A stretch of DNA of 64,000 bases. It comes from Saprospiraceae bacterium (GTDB taxonomy: Bacteria > Bacteroidota > Bacteroidia > Chitinophagales > Saprospiraceae). The position numbers were made by a program, and so were the translations under genes. Numbering within the stretch: position 1 is the stretch's first letter; each line of letters starts with the position of its first letter. The stretch spans positions 6,767 to 70,766 of the forward strand of contig JADJVK010000027.1 in assembly GCA_016710625.1 (NCBI GenBank). The letters are read 5' to 3'. Below, piece after piece: positions 10,491 to 20,047 of this stretch. The notes below the pieces were generated by a model that worked only from the letters and a program-made list of their open reading frames with translations, did not search any database and was not told where the DNA came from.

Positions 10491-13400
10491 GAAGCAGGAG
10501 AATAACAATTATTAGCTGAATCATAAAAGTAAGCATAATATATACCTGTAGATACTGAACCAGAATTTGATATTGCTGTTCCTGTATGTGTATTATTTGT
10601 AAACCATAAAACATTAAATGAAGATGCTGGAACATAATTATTTAGGTTAACACCTGTTGCAGGACATACATTCGTTGCAGTTGTTGCAGTCAAAGCTGGA
10701 GCTGTAGTTCCTGCCAAACAACAAGCTGCGTCTTTTTGACCAACATTTTGGCTTGTACCAATAGTTTGACCAGAACTTGCAATAGTAGGAATACCAAATG
10801 TTGAAACACTTGTACTAACGACGTTACCTAAATTAGATGTAACTCCATAATTTACTATACCAGAATAATTCACTCCAGTATTACCACCTGGAATTGTAGA
10901 AGACAATAAATTAGCATAATTAAAAGTTGCGCCACCTTCTACTGCATCTGCACAACCATCGCCATCGCTATCCAAATCAAACATATTTGCGATGCCATCT
11001 CCATCTGTATCTAATGGAGTGGAGCAATTTGTTTTAGGATTTACACTTGGGTTATATGCAGTTGTATTGATTGTTGGAGCTATTTCTACAATTGCTTTAT
11101 TCTCCCTAAGCGAACTTCCAGTTACCCCTCTAAGTCTATAATAATTAAATGAAACTCCAGCTTGTAAAGTATTTGGCAAACTAAATGCTATGTCTGTATA
11201 GGCACTTACTGGGTAAGATAAATCAAGCCAATTTGTTCCATCTACCGATCCTTGTAGTTTAATTGTGCTTCCTGCTGTACCAAAAACGTAACCAGGATAA
11301 TTATTTTGATATATTGTAAATTGAGTTACAGGTATCGCTGCATTATATTGCCATTGGATTAATGTTTTGTTAACCCAATCTTGATCCCAAATAGACCAAC
11401 CAGTTCCCACAGTTGGTAAAGATTGAGGTGCATATGGATTTAAACCGTCAAATGCCGACTCCATTGGAAATAATGCCGCTGACATTTTCATTTCAGTTAA
11501 AATAGGTAATTTAACTGTAGTTGCATAGGAAGTTGCATTGCCTGTTACTTCTGCAGCAGTATAAAAACAACTTGGATTTTCTACAGCATCCATTATCCCA
11601 TCATTATCATCGTCTAAATCATTTGCATTCAATATACCATCACTATCATAATCGCAATACAATCCTGATTTATCAGTAGTAGTACAACATGTTTGATTTA
11701 CATCCATTATTGAAATATCATCAATATATACATAGGCATTATTATAATGCATTAATGATAGTCTGCTCATAGGTTTGGTATTCGTAAAAGTCATTGAATA
11801 CTGCACCCAAGTTTGGTTATTAGATGTAATATAATTAGTAATTACTGGTGTTGAACCTAAATTTGATCCAGTTACTGTACCAAAATCGCTAAAAACTACT
11901 GCCTCACCAGGGGCATAACCGTAAAGTGTTAATGCCGTTGGACCTGTATTAGCATATCCTCCAAAGAATGGTTGAATTTGAGGTAACACACCTGCCCAAA
12001 AAGTTAAAGTATGAGTACCAGGTGCCAAGGTATATTGCATTGTATTGACTAATGCATGTACAGAACTAAAAGCACTCTGTCCAATACCCATCCATGCTTG
12101 ACCAGTATGACCACCCGTTATAGCCGATGCTGGAGGATAATTCGATGCAGGCATATTGTAAATACAATTATTAACGCCATCATACATCATAAAAGTTGGG
12201 TCATAGACAGTTCCATCATACCAACCACATACCTCATTTGTAGGTATTGTACCAATATTAAAATTCACACAGGTATTTACATGACATTCAAAACTACCAT
12301 TGGTGATGTATTCTACTGGATTACAATTATTTGTAACAGGAACACATGATGTCGTAACTACTGTAAATGCAGCAGAAGCAGGAGAATAGCAATTTTCTGT
12401 TACATCATAATAGAATGCATAATAGGTACCTGCACTTGCTGAACTAGCAGTTGTTATAGCTGAACCAGTATGAGTATTATTAGTAAACCAAACGATATTA
12501 CTAAAATTAGAAGAAATATAGTTAAAAAGATTTACTCCAGTTGCAGGACAAGTATTGGTTGCTGAAGTAGTAGTTAAAGTGGGTGCGGTTGAGCCTGCAG
12601 GACAACAAAGAGCATCTTTTTGTCCCACATTTTGGCTTGTACCAACTGTTTGACCAACAGTAGCAATTGTAGGAATTCCAATAGTTGAACCACTTGTACT
12701 AACTACGTTGCCCAAATTTGAAGTAACTCCATAATTTACTATACCAGAATAATTCACTCCAGTATTACCACCTGAAATATTAGAAGGCGATAAATTAGCA
12801 TAATTAAAAGTTGCGCCTCCTTCTACAGCATCTGCACAACCATCGCCATCGCTATCCAAATCAAACATATTTGCGATGCCATCATTATCTGTATCTAATG
12901 GAGCAGTACAATTTAATACTGGATTAGAACTTGGATTATATATAGATTGGTTAATTGTAGGAATAATTTCATCAATATAACCAACATTTGTAGGGTTTGT
13001 AGTTCCACTAACACCTAAAATACGATAAAATTTGAAACTACTATTTGTCTGTAATGAGTTAATTAATATAATTTCTTTATCATTAAAAGCATTAACTGGT
13101 GTTGATAAATCAACCCAAGTGGTGCCATTTGTGGAGCCTTGTAATTTAATACTGCTACCAGAACTTCCTAATTGAAAACCTGTAGCAGTACCACCAGCAT
13201 TCCAATACCAAGAAGTTAACTTAATAGTAAAGCTTGAAATTGGTACTGAAGCTTTATACTCCCATGTATATAGAGCTTTATTAATCCAATCTTGATTGTA
13301 CACAACAATTGCTGTGTTTCTTTGGTCTCCTAAGTATATAACTCCATCAAAAGCCATATATCCCAAATGTCCAGAGCTTGATTGATATAAATCTGTTGTA

Positions 13401-14764
13401 ACTGGTCCATTTAGACTTAATGCATATGAGCTTAGGTTACCACCTACTTGACTTGCTGGCACAAAACAACTTGGGTTTTCGATAGCATCTAATATACCAT
13501 CGTTATCGTCATCCATATCATTACTATTTAGTATACCATCACCATCATAATCGCAATTTGGTCCCATCTTATTTTGGCTCGTTAAACAACAATCAGTATC
13601 TGTATCAATAATAGAAATATCATCAATATATACATAACCATTTGTAGTTGATTGTAAAAAAGCAATCTTATCAATTGGTGTAGTTGTTGTAAAAGTAATT
13701 GTATATTTTACCCAATCATTACTAGTACTGGTAGCTGTTAATATGTTTGAAACAGCAACTGATGTACCCAAAGTTTTACCATAGGTAGGAGTTGGAGGTA
13801 TCGTTGAAGGACCTCCCCATACAGGAGGTTCTGATGGCTGCCAACCATATAAAATTACTGGTGTTGGCACTGTAGTCGAAGTTCCTGGTACGTTTAACGT
13901 TTTCTTTACTGCGGGAATACCTGCCCAAAAAGTAACAGTATGTGTTCCTGGTTGTAATGTATCAGATAATAGATTTACTAAAACATGACCATAACCAGGA
14001 CCAGTTGTAGTTTCTATACCAAACCATTCTAAACTATTGTGACCACTTGTAATAGCAGAAGCAACGGGCCAATTACTTGCAGGCATATTATAATTACAGG
14101 CATTTGTAGGGTCATAAACCATGTACGTTGGGTCAAAGACAGTTCCATCTGCCCAACCACAAACTGTGTTAGTTTTTAAAGTCCCAGTATTTAGATTTGG
14201 ACAAAAAGCATTTGTATGACATTTAAAACTTCCGTTTGTAATATATTCTTTTGGAGGACATGTTGTCTGCAAATTACCTAAATAATTTGAAACAGAAATA
14301 GATTCTTTCGGTGTACCCTCTTCCAAATTCCAGTCTCCATCTATACCTGTAGTATTATTACTTGCAGCGATAGTAAGGTTTAATTTGTCTTTAAGAAAAG
14401 ACATGGCTTTTTTTCCTAAATCTCCTCTTGCAAAACTGCACCCATAGATATTCAGATGAGTACAATTGGAAGGCATCTCTTTAGAAAGGAATGCTGCAAT
14501 TTGTTGAGCATTCTTCCATTCTCCATTAATCAACAATTCACCTGGACGGCCATGAGAGAATAAATGGAAGGTATGGTTGCTTTTTTGCTCTGATGATAGA
14601 GCTTGAAAAATTGTACTTGGATCATCAATATTTTTATCGACAAACCAATTTGTAGTTGAGTTATTAGAACAACTACTCTTTTCAAAAGCATTTGTAATCG
14701 GTGGCCAAATAGCTGCAGCTAAGAGTATAGCTACAATGGCAACAAAATGTTTGTAATTTTTCAT
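10475..14764 (-). CDS. Giant adhesin, N-terminal section: signal peptide, DUF4347 and repeated carbohydrate-binding-like modules
   Basis: 1,429 residues before the first frameshift (about 10490, AFIR then stop). Residues 1-26 are a signal peptide. Residues ~35-165 match DUF4347, seen as HLFSHGRPGELLINGEW, LNIYGCSFARG and AASNNTTGIDGDW, a domain at the N-terminus of very large bacterial surface proteins. Then follow two complete modules and most of a third, about 1.9 kb each. Each module starts EYITNGSF...CGW.DGT, has a jelly-roll-like region, a DxDGDGILN thrombospondin-3 stretch, a discoidin-like domain (SIKLQGS, WVDLS), a second calcium stretch (DSDGDGCADAVEGG) and an Ig-like domain (CPATGVNL). 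With the other fragments the full protein would have about 4,050 residues (2609-14764). Role inferred: secreted, calcium-binding adhesin recognising glycans or particles. Confidence 0.8.
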   Translation of the reverse strand: MKNYKHFVAIVAILLAAAIWPPITNAFEKSSCSNNSTTNWFVDKNIDDPSTIFQALSSEQKSNHTFHLFSHGRPGELLINGEWKNAQQIAAFLSKEMPSNCTHLNIYGCSFARGDLGKKAMSFLKDKLNLTIAASNNTTGIDGDWNLEEGTPKESISVSNYLGNLQTTCPPKEYITNGSFKCHTNAFCPNLNTGTLKTNTVCGWADGTVFDPTYMVYDPTNACNYNMPASNWPVASAITSGHNSLEWFGIETTTGPGYGHVLVNLLSDTLQPGTHTVTFWAGIPAVKKTLNVPGTSTTVPTPVILYGWQPSEPPVWGGPSTIPPTPTYGKTLGTSVAVSNILTATSTSNDWVKYTITFTTTTPIDKIAFLQSTTNGYVYIDDISIIDTDTDCCLTSQNKMGPNCDYDGDGILNSNDMDDDNDGILDAIENPSCFVPASQVGGNLSSYALSLNGPVTTDLYQSSSGHLGYMAFDGVIYLGDQRNTAIVVYNQDWINKALYTWEYKASVPISSFTIKLTSWYWNAGGTATGFQLGSSGSSIKLQGSTNGTTWVDLSTPVNAFNDKEIILINSLQTNSSFKFYRILGVSGTTNPTNVGYIDEIIPTINQSIYNPSSNPVLNCTAPLDTDNDGIANMFDLDSDGDGCADAVEGGATFNYANLSPSNISGGNTGVNYSGIVNYGVTSNLGNVVSTSGSTIGIPTIATVGQTVGTSQNVGQKDALCCPAGSTAPTLTTTSATNTCPATGVNLFNYISSNFSNIVWFTNNTHTGSAITTASSASAGTYYAFYYDVTENCYSPASAAFTVVTTSCVPVTNNCNPVEYITNGSFECHVNTCVNFNIGTIPTNEVCGWYDGTVYDPTFMMYDGVNNCIYNMPASNYPPASAITGGHTGQAWMGIGQSAFSSVHALVNTMQYTLAPGTHTLTFWAGVLPQIQPFFGGYANTGPTALTLYGYAPGEAVVFSDFGTVTGSNLGSTPVITNYITSNNQTWVQYSMTFTNTKPMSRLSLMHYNNAYVYIDDISIMDVNQTCCTTTDKSGLYCDYDSDGILNANDLDDDNDGIMDAVENPSCFYTAAEVTGNATSYATTVKLPILTEMKMSAALFPMESAFDGLNPYAPQSLPTVGTGWSIWDQDWVNKTLIQWQYNAAIPVTQFTIYQNNYPGYVFGTAGSTIKLQGSVDGTNWLDLSYPVSAYTDIAFSLPNTLQAGVSFNYYRLRGVTGSSLRENKAIVEIAPTINTTAYNPSVNPKTNCSTPLDTDGDGIANMFDLDSDGDGCADAVEGGATFNYANLLSSTIPGGNTGVNYSGIVNYGVTSNLGNVVSTSVSTFGIPTIASSGQTIGTSQNVGQKDAACCLAGTTAPALTATTATNVCPATGVNLNNYVPASSFNVLWFTNNTHTGTAISNSGSVSTGIYYAYFYDSANNCYSPASAFIR

Positions 14765-16085
14765 TTATAAATGTTTGTTCTTTTAAAAAATCCTTTTTTT
14801 GGTATTATATATTGTCAACCTAGATCGACTTTTAGAAAAAATCTGATACTACAAAAGACTTCAACAGTAAACTAGCTCCATTTCTGAAGATTTAACTATT
14901 GAAATTTTTGATATATATAAATTGAAATATTCTACAAATGATTGAAAATGAATGTGCTTTAGGACTTCCGAAATACATTTAACTGAAATACTGCAAACAA
15001 TTTGCTGGACAATGACCAATCTAGAGATAGATTGCAAACTAGGAAAAAATGATAGCCAAATCATATATGAGTTATTTGTAAATCTGTGTTTGTTCATTAA
15101 TTTATTAATATATAAATAGTAAAAACTTAAATCAAATTAGTTTCTAAAACATATGTTGAACCCCAAAAACCATTGAAAATCCATAATGAATTGTAATAAA
15201 TCCATTATTTTCTTTTATTAATAGTTAGGTATTATTCATATGTTAAGATTTCATCTAATTATTTAATTTATTATAAATAGCTTTTCTCAGGTGTTAATAT
15301 TTTGAATTAACCTATTTTTTATAATGATTTGTATCATCAACTGACTAAATACATTAAATACCGCAAGAACTGACATGAAAATAAAGTGTAAAAAACACTA
15401 TTGGAGATACTTGTAGAATGGAAATGATAGAGTTTCTACCATTACTTTGATGATATATTCAATAATACAAGAATTTTAATAATGTTTGCTAATTTATTAA
15501 TGTTGTTCTTTATATTTAAATTACAAGTAAAATCTTAAAGACATTTTATCAAAATAATACTTGTTCTATAAGCCGTTTCAAATAATAAATCTGTGTTACA
15601 AAAAATCTTTTTTCTTTATAATCACGAACAATTATAATAACAACCCTGTCAATTTTAATAACTTATTTCAATAACTAGTTGACCAAATGCAACAAATGGT
15701 GACGAACGACAATAAAAAAAATTCGAAATGGATATTTGTGATAAATTTCTTACAAATTGTATTTTAAATTATGTGACATTTTATCACATAGTATTTAAAT
15801 AAAATGAAGAATTATTTAAGCGAAATGAAAGAAGAAATTGGCAGAAATTAAACACATTTTAATACTTGAATGGGGTAATACTACTTTAATTCAAGTATTT
15901 AACTTTTATATACTATTAAATAAGCATGTTTAAAGTGAAAAGTAACATTTAATTAAATATGAATAAATATCTATATATCATAATACAATGTGATTGATAT
16001 TTTATAAAAAAAATCTCTTAATAGAAATTTGTCTATAAAACTTAATTTATCTTACCTTAAAACTGTAACAACTGAAAAGAAAAAA
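14765..16085. other. Long AT-rich intergenic region
   Basis: 1.3 kb without a convincing gene. A 78-codon minus frame at 14861-15097 has no recognisable motif, and poly-A/T-rich composition makes chance frames likely. The region holds the adhesin promoter and a short palindrome at 15770-15790. I see no RNA gene or mobile element. Confidence 0.5.
15770..15790. promoter_or_regulatory. CRP/FNR-like palindrome
   Basis: TATGTGA and TCACATA are separated by 7 bases. The half-sites match the TGTGA/TCACA class of Crp/Fnr-family operators, although the usual gap is 6. It lies about 1 kb upstream of the adhesin start and 750 bp from the GlcG/HbpS-like gene, so the target is unclear. Confidence 0.3.
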
Positions 16086-16113
16086 GTGGGCACGAATTAA
16101 CTTCCATGCCCAC
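16086..16113 (-). terminator. Intrinsic terminator of the GlcG/HbpS-like gene
   Basis: GTGGGCA (16086-16092) pairs with TGCCCAC (16107-16113), loop 14 nt, with an A-rich tract on the left that reads as a T run on the minus strand. It sits 23 bp past the stop codon. Confidence 0.7.
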
Positions 16114-16135
16114 TCTGGATAAAATTTAATCCCGA

Positions 16136-16534
16136 TTAAATTGCATTTGCTCCAGCCTCAGCTACAGCATGATCATTTTCGACAGTACTTCCTGAAACAC
16201 CAATTGCACCAATTACTTCGCCAGCTGCATTTTTTACAGGCACACCACCTGGGAATGAAATTAAGCCGCCATTGGAATGTTCGATGCCAAATAAAGAGCC
16301 ACCTGGTTGAGAAAGGCTACCAATAACACCTGTAGGAAAATCGAAAAAACGTGCTGTTTTTGCTTTTTTCAATGAAATATCTGCCGACCCTAACCATGCA
16401 CCATCCATTCTAGCAAATGCTAAAATATTTGCACCAGCATCTACCACACAAATGTTCATTTTGGTTTCTAATTCAATAGCTTTTGCTTTTGCAACTGCTA
16501 TCATTTTCTCTGCTTGTTCTAAAGAAATATTCAT
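16136..16534 (-). CDS. GlcG/HbpS family haem-binding-like protein
   Basis: 132 residues, full length for the family (DUF336/GlcG/HbpS). The sequence shows the family pattern: an N-terminal helix (SLEQAEKMIAVAKAKA), CVVDAGANILAFARMDGA, KKAKTARFF, a GGVPV loop and GAIGVSG followed by the C-terminal D..VAEAG helix. Relatives bind haem or are encoded with glycolate metabolism or redox genes; the actual ligand here is not shown. No signal peptide, so probably cytoplasmic. An AraC-type regulator lies 86 bp upstream on the same strand, and a clear terminator follows, so the two may form a small unit. Confidence 0.8.
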   Translation of the reverse strand: MNISLEQAEKMIAVAKAKAIELETKMNICVVDAGANILAFARMDGAWLGSADISLKKAKTARFFDFPTGVIGSLSQPGGSLFGIEHSNGGLISFPGGVPVKNAAGEVIGAIGVSGSTVENDHAVAEAGANAI

Positions 16535-16620
16535 TTTTATCTTAATTTTTGAGGCACAAAAGTAGGAGATTGCAAATTGACATAAAGCTCATTTACTTAT
16601 GAAATTAGTTCAATCTGCAC

Positions 16621-17478
16621 TTATTTATCAATTTTACATTGTTTTGGACTAAATCCAAATTGATTTTTGAAAGCGATGCTAAAATTGGAAAAACTATTGT
16701 AACCAAAATTGGAGAAAATCTCGGTGGGCTTCCGCTCCCCTTTTTCTATGAGTGCTTTGGCAAAATTAAGTCGATTTTGTTGTAACCATTTTCCCGGTTT
16801 TGACTGAAATTCTTTTTCGAAATGACGTTTAAAAGTAGATAAACTCATATTTGCAAGAAACGCAATATCTGCCAAACTTAAATTAGAATTTACATTGGCT
16901 TCAACGATTTTTCTAAAGGAAGATTTTCGTTCTGGTAAAGCCAAAGAGTGAATGTAATTGATAAATGAAATCCCGTATTTATGAGATAAATACAACATAA
17001 TTTCCTCAAATTTCACAGCCAATAACGTTGATGAAATGCTAGAATCAAGATTGAGAATGAAGGAAATAGCATTGACAAATGAATGAATAAAATCATCGTT
17101 TTCGATAACGAAAAAAGGTGTTTCAGTCGCTTCAGTACCTTTATTTTCTATCAGAAAATTATGCTTTTCCAGAAAATCTGAAATATTTTTATTTGTGAAA
17201 AAGAATAATTTACAAAAATAAATTTCATCATTATTGAGCAATTCTGTCATCAAACAATTTCCAGATTTTATCAAAACCGATTGCTTTTTATTGACTTCCA
17301 CAACATAATCTTCCAGTTGAACCTTTTTTTCGCCAGTTTGCAGAAAACTAAACATATTCAAAGTTAAGTTAACTTTGCTGTTCACTGCATCCTCAGTCAT
17401 TTTGAAGTCGTAAACAAAGCATTCAGGATTTTGATCCTTCGACTTTAAATAAATTTCAGGAATACTTTGTATTTGCAT
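16621..17478 (-). CDS. AraC family transcriptional regulator
   Basis: 285 residues. The C-terminal ~95 residues carry both AraC helix-turn-helix motifs: LSLADIAFLANMSLSTFKRHF and then FGYNSFSNFSIAFKNQFGFSPKQ, the latter with the usual F.S.F.F..G.SP signature. The N-terminal 180 residues form a cupin-like sensory part without obvious ligand residues. It lies directly upstream of the GlcG/HbpS-like gene on the same strand and divergent from the VIT transporter (198-bp gap), so it may control either. Target and inducer are unknown. Confidence 0.85.
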   Translation of the reverse strand: MQIQSIPEIYLKSKDQNPECFVYDFKMTEDAVNSKVNLTLNMFSFLQTGEKKVQLEDYVVEVNKKQSVLIKSGNCLMTELLNNDEIYFCKLFFFTNKNISDFLEKHNFLIENKGTEATETPFFVIENDDFIHSFVNAISFILNLDSSISSTLLAVKFEEIMLYLSHKYGISFINYIHSLALPERKSSFRKIVEANVNSNLSLADIAFLANMSLSTFKRHFEKEFQSKPGKWLQQNRLNFAKALIEKGERKPTEIFSNFGYNSFSNFSIAFKNQFGFSPKQCKIDK

Positions 17479-17675
17479 TTAAAAACATTTTCTAATTTAT
17501 TCGATTAAAATTAATAAACTAATCGTAAATAAAAAATTTATTGCTATTTCATCAATATTGAAATCGTCACTTATTTTAAAATTAATTACAATAATCCTTA
17601 TAATTTTATAGATACTATACTGTTTAAGTTGTTAAAATATAATAGTTTTGTGCAATTAAATAGACAATTTGATTT

Positions 17676-18401
17676 ATGACAACCGACAACGAAAAAGTAA
17701 ATTTAACCATTGATAACTATTTAGATAGCCATTATATTCATCGAAGTAATTGGTTAAGAGCGGCTGTTTTAGGTGCAAATGACGGTATTATTTCTATTTC
17801 CAGCCTTGCCATTGGCGTTGCTGCTGCTAGCACAACTAGAGAGCCAATCGTTTTAGCTACAGTTGCTGGTCTTGTGGCTGGTGCATTATCGATGGCTGCT
17901 GGAGAATATGTTTCGGTTAGTTCGCAAACAGACACTGAAAAAGCAGACATAGAAAGAGAAAGGCAAGAGTTAGAAGAGATGCCAGAAGAAGAGTTGCAAA
18001 TATTGGCTCAAATCTATGAAAAAAGAGGTTTGAAAAAGGAAACTGCCCTGCAAGTAGCTATTGAAATGACAGCAGTAGATGCTTTAGGTGCACATATTAG
18101 AGATGAGTTAGGCATCAACGAAATCAGTAAAGCCAACCCCATTCAGGCAGCATTGGCTTCTGGGGCAGCTTTTTCAATTGGTGGCTTATTGCCGCTTTTG
18201 GTGATTCTTTTGGCACCAATTGTAGGGATGGAATATTGGTTGTATGGTTTTACAACACTGTTTTTAATTATTTTAGGTACTACAGCTGCCAAAACTGGTG
18301 GATCGAGTATCCCTAAATCTATTTTGAGAATTACCATTTGGGGAACAATTGCTATGGGGCTATCCGCTTTTGTTGGGTATCTTTTTGGTGTGAATGTTTA
18401 A
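17676..18401 (+). CDS. VIT1/CCC1 family iron/manganese transporter-like protein
   Basis: 241 residues. It has the family start, a HR.NWLRAAVLGANDGIIS motif in the first membrane helix, then AGALSMAAGEYVSVSSQ in the second, a charged cytoplasmic metal-binding-domain-like helical insert (about residues 85-150, rich in Glu), and three C-terminal hydrophobic helices. VIT/CCC1 proteins move Fe2+ or Mn2+ across membranes, exporting from the cytoplasm in bacteria. It stands alone on the plus strand with its own terminator. Metal specificity cannot be read from the sequence. Confidence 0.88.
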   Translation: MTTDNEKVNLTIDNYLDSHYIHRSNWLRAAVLGANDGIISISSLAIGVAAASTTREPIVLATVAGLVAGALSMAAGEYVSVSSQTDTEKADIERERQELEEMPEEELQILAQIYEKRGLKKETALQVAIEMTAVDALGAHIRDELGINEISKANPIQAALASGAAFSIGGLLPLLVILLAPIVGMEYWLYGFTTLFLIILGTTAAKTGGSSIPKSILRITIWGTIAMGLSAFVGYLFGVNV

Positions 18402-18408
18402 ATAGGAA

Positions 18409-18449
18409 ATTGATTGCAGATTTAAAAATCCATTGATTCTGCAATCAAT
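18409..18449. terminator. Strong bidirectional terminator
   Basis: A perfect 12-bp stem, ATTGATTGCAGA (18409-18420) with TCTGCAATCAAT (18438-18449), and a 17-nt loop, lies between the convergent VIT and DUF6157 genes. A T-rich stretch follows on the plus side. Confidence 0.75.
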
Positions 18450-18468
18450 ACATTCTATTTTAACAATA

Positions 18469-18882
18469 TTACCTTTTGGATTTCATCGCTTTTACTTTTT
18501 CTAAACCCTTGTCAGCCAAAAAATTCTGATAGGCATCAGAGTCAGCACTATAGATGGCTATTTTTCCATTTTTATCACTATGTAGCCCCCATCCATATCG
18601 TTTTGTGAGCGGTGAAGCTCTAAAACAAGGTTGCCCTTTCGAAAAAAATTGTGCTCTAGCAAGTTGAAGTTCGCTTTCTGTTAAGTCGTTTTTGATAGCA
18701 AATACTTGAAAAAGTACGTCATCCGAAGTGTATTGATATGGATTTTTACTAATCATATCAAATTGAATGTTCGCAGCTGTTTTTTGATCATTTTTTAAAG
18801 GTGGCACCTCCCCTTTCGCTACTGGGCAATCTTCGGCAATTTCGATAAAAGCATCTTGATAATTAGTGGTATGAACTTTCAT
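18469..18882 (-). CDS. DUF6157 family protein
   Basis: 137 residues. I recognise the family pattern MKVHTTNYQDAFIEIAEDCP, then NPYQYTSDDVLF, LTESEL..AR..FFSKGQPC and a KRYGWGLH stretch. The family is common in Bacteroidota and Firmicutes and has no known biochemical function. No signal peptide or membrane segment, so cytoplasmic. The start is preceded by an A-rich region rather than a classic Shine-Dalgarno sequence, as usual in this phylum. It stands apart from the next operon. Confidence 0.8.
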   Translation of the reverse strand: MKVHTTNYQDAFIEIAEDCPVAKGEVPPLKNDQKTAANIQFDMISKNPYQYTSDDVLFQVFAIKNDLTESELQLARAQFFSKGQPCFRASPLTKRYGWGLHSDKNGKIAIYSADSDAYQNFLADKGLEKVKAMKSKR

Positions 18883-18923
18883 AAATTAAAAATTTGGTGG
18901 TGAAAATTGTAAAGTTTTCAATT

Positions 18924-19316
18924 TTATAAGAATAAAATTAAGAAACTAATTGTAAAGTAAATCCAAATAATTGTAAATAAAAAGTGTATTGAAGTTTCAA
19001 ATGTTTTCCCTTTCCAAAGACTAGATGAAAACCCAAATAATTGTATGAAAAGGCGCAATCCCCAAAAAATACCAAATCCCATCGATATTCTTCTTCCAAG
19101 CATTGAGTTTATCAAATCGTTAGAAGAAATCATACATAAAATTCCCATTAAAAACACCGTGAAGGCAACAAAAAAAGTATGCACTTCCATCAGTTGTTTG
19201 TTGATTAAACTTACCTTTTTAAGCTCAATTTCCCATTTGAAATATCTTGGAAAACCAATATGCATCAAAGATAAAAGTATCATGAATATACCTGCGATTT
19301 TAATGTTTAACTCCAT
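18924..19316 (-). CDS. Small four-helix membrane protein
   Basis: 130 residues with four hydrophobic segments (about 5-20, 45-65, 75-95 and 108-130). No enzymatic motif. It overlaps the upstream methyltransferase gene by 10 bp and is the last gene of a tight run DoxX-like, DUF2071, methyltransferase, membrane protein. The overlap suggests translational coupling and a shared job. Function unknown. Confidence 0.7.
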   Translation of the reverse strand: MELNIKIAGIFMILLSLMHIGFPRYFKWEIELKKVSLINKQLMEVHTFFVAFTVFLMGILCMISSNDLINSMLGRRISMGFGIFWGLRLFIQLFGFSSSLWKGKTFETSIHFLFTIIWIYFTISFLILFL

Positions 19317-20047
19317 TTTTTTTCAAGTATAAAGGTGATAATGAATGGGTTGATTTGCTTTCTTTGAATTATTTTTAACGAAGCTTTTTCAAAAGTGTTT
19401 TTCCATTTTGCTTCCGGTAAAAAATGGAAAAAGCCAATATTATAAGCCAAGAAATTATTCAAATCTCGTAAATGTTCCGTAACTATTATTTGTCCATTTA
19501 GCTTCAAAACCCTATTCAATTCATTGAAAAAAGAAATTCTTTCTTCCTCATTTCTAATTTCATGAACTGCCAAAATAAGCAATATTTTATCTGCAAAAAG
19601 GTCAGACAATTCTAATTGTGTGGTGGTGGTGGTTTTAGTATTTGGATAGGCTGGGTAGGTTTTCCTTGCCCTTTTAATCGATAATTCAGTATGTTTTAAT
19701 GGATTGTAAAAATCAAAAACCAACAATTCAGCGTTTTTATATTTTTTTTGGATTAATGAGCTGGTTTCATCGAATCCAGCATGGATATTCAATATTTTGA
19801 TTGCCATTTCATCACCTTCTAACCAATCGAAACTATAAAAATTGGAGTAATCATAAACATAATAAGACACTATAAGTGATATTAAAATCGGAATTAAAAA
19901 TAAAAAGTATAGATAACTAAATGTAAAAGGAAAATAAAAGCTTAAAATATAAATAACAATCAATAACAGAAATGCAATTATATAAAGATGCCAGTTGAAT
20001 CGAATGATATTACAGACTCCTTGAAAAGGTTTTCTTAATGTGTCCAT
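19307..20047 (-). CDS. Membrane-anchored class I SAM-dependent methyltransferase-like protein
   Basis: 246 residues. Two membrane helices (about 20-42 and 45-65) precede a Rossmann-like domain whose motif I reads ILNIHAGFDETSSLI, with the acidic post-strand residue VFDFYNP and a later LILAVHEIRNEEER...LKLNGQIIVTEH segment typical of UbiE-like methyltransferases. The glycine motif is less Gly-rich than in canonical enzymes, so the substrate and even activity are open. It overlaps the DUF2071 gene by 13 bp and the next gene by 10 bp. Confidence 0.72.
   Translation of the reverse strand: MDTLRKPFQGVCNIIRFNWHLYIIAFLLLIVIYILSFYFPFTFSYLYFLFLIPILISLIVSYYVYDYSNFYSFDWLEGDEMAIKILNIHAGFDETSSLIQKKYKNAELLVFDFYNPLKHTELSIKRARKTYPAYPNTKTTTTTQLELSDLFADKILLILAVHEIRNEEERISFFNELNRVLKLNGQIIVTEHLRDLNNFLAYNIGFFHFLPEAKWKNTFEKASLKIIQRKQINPFIITFILEKKWS

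Noticed and set aside
14861..15097. 78-residue minus-strand protein
   Set aside because: No motif, signal or neighbour support, in a very AT-rich region where such frames arise by chance.
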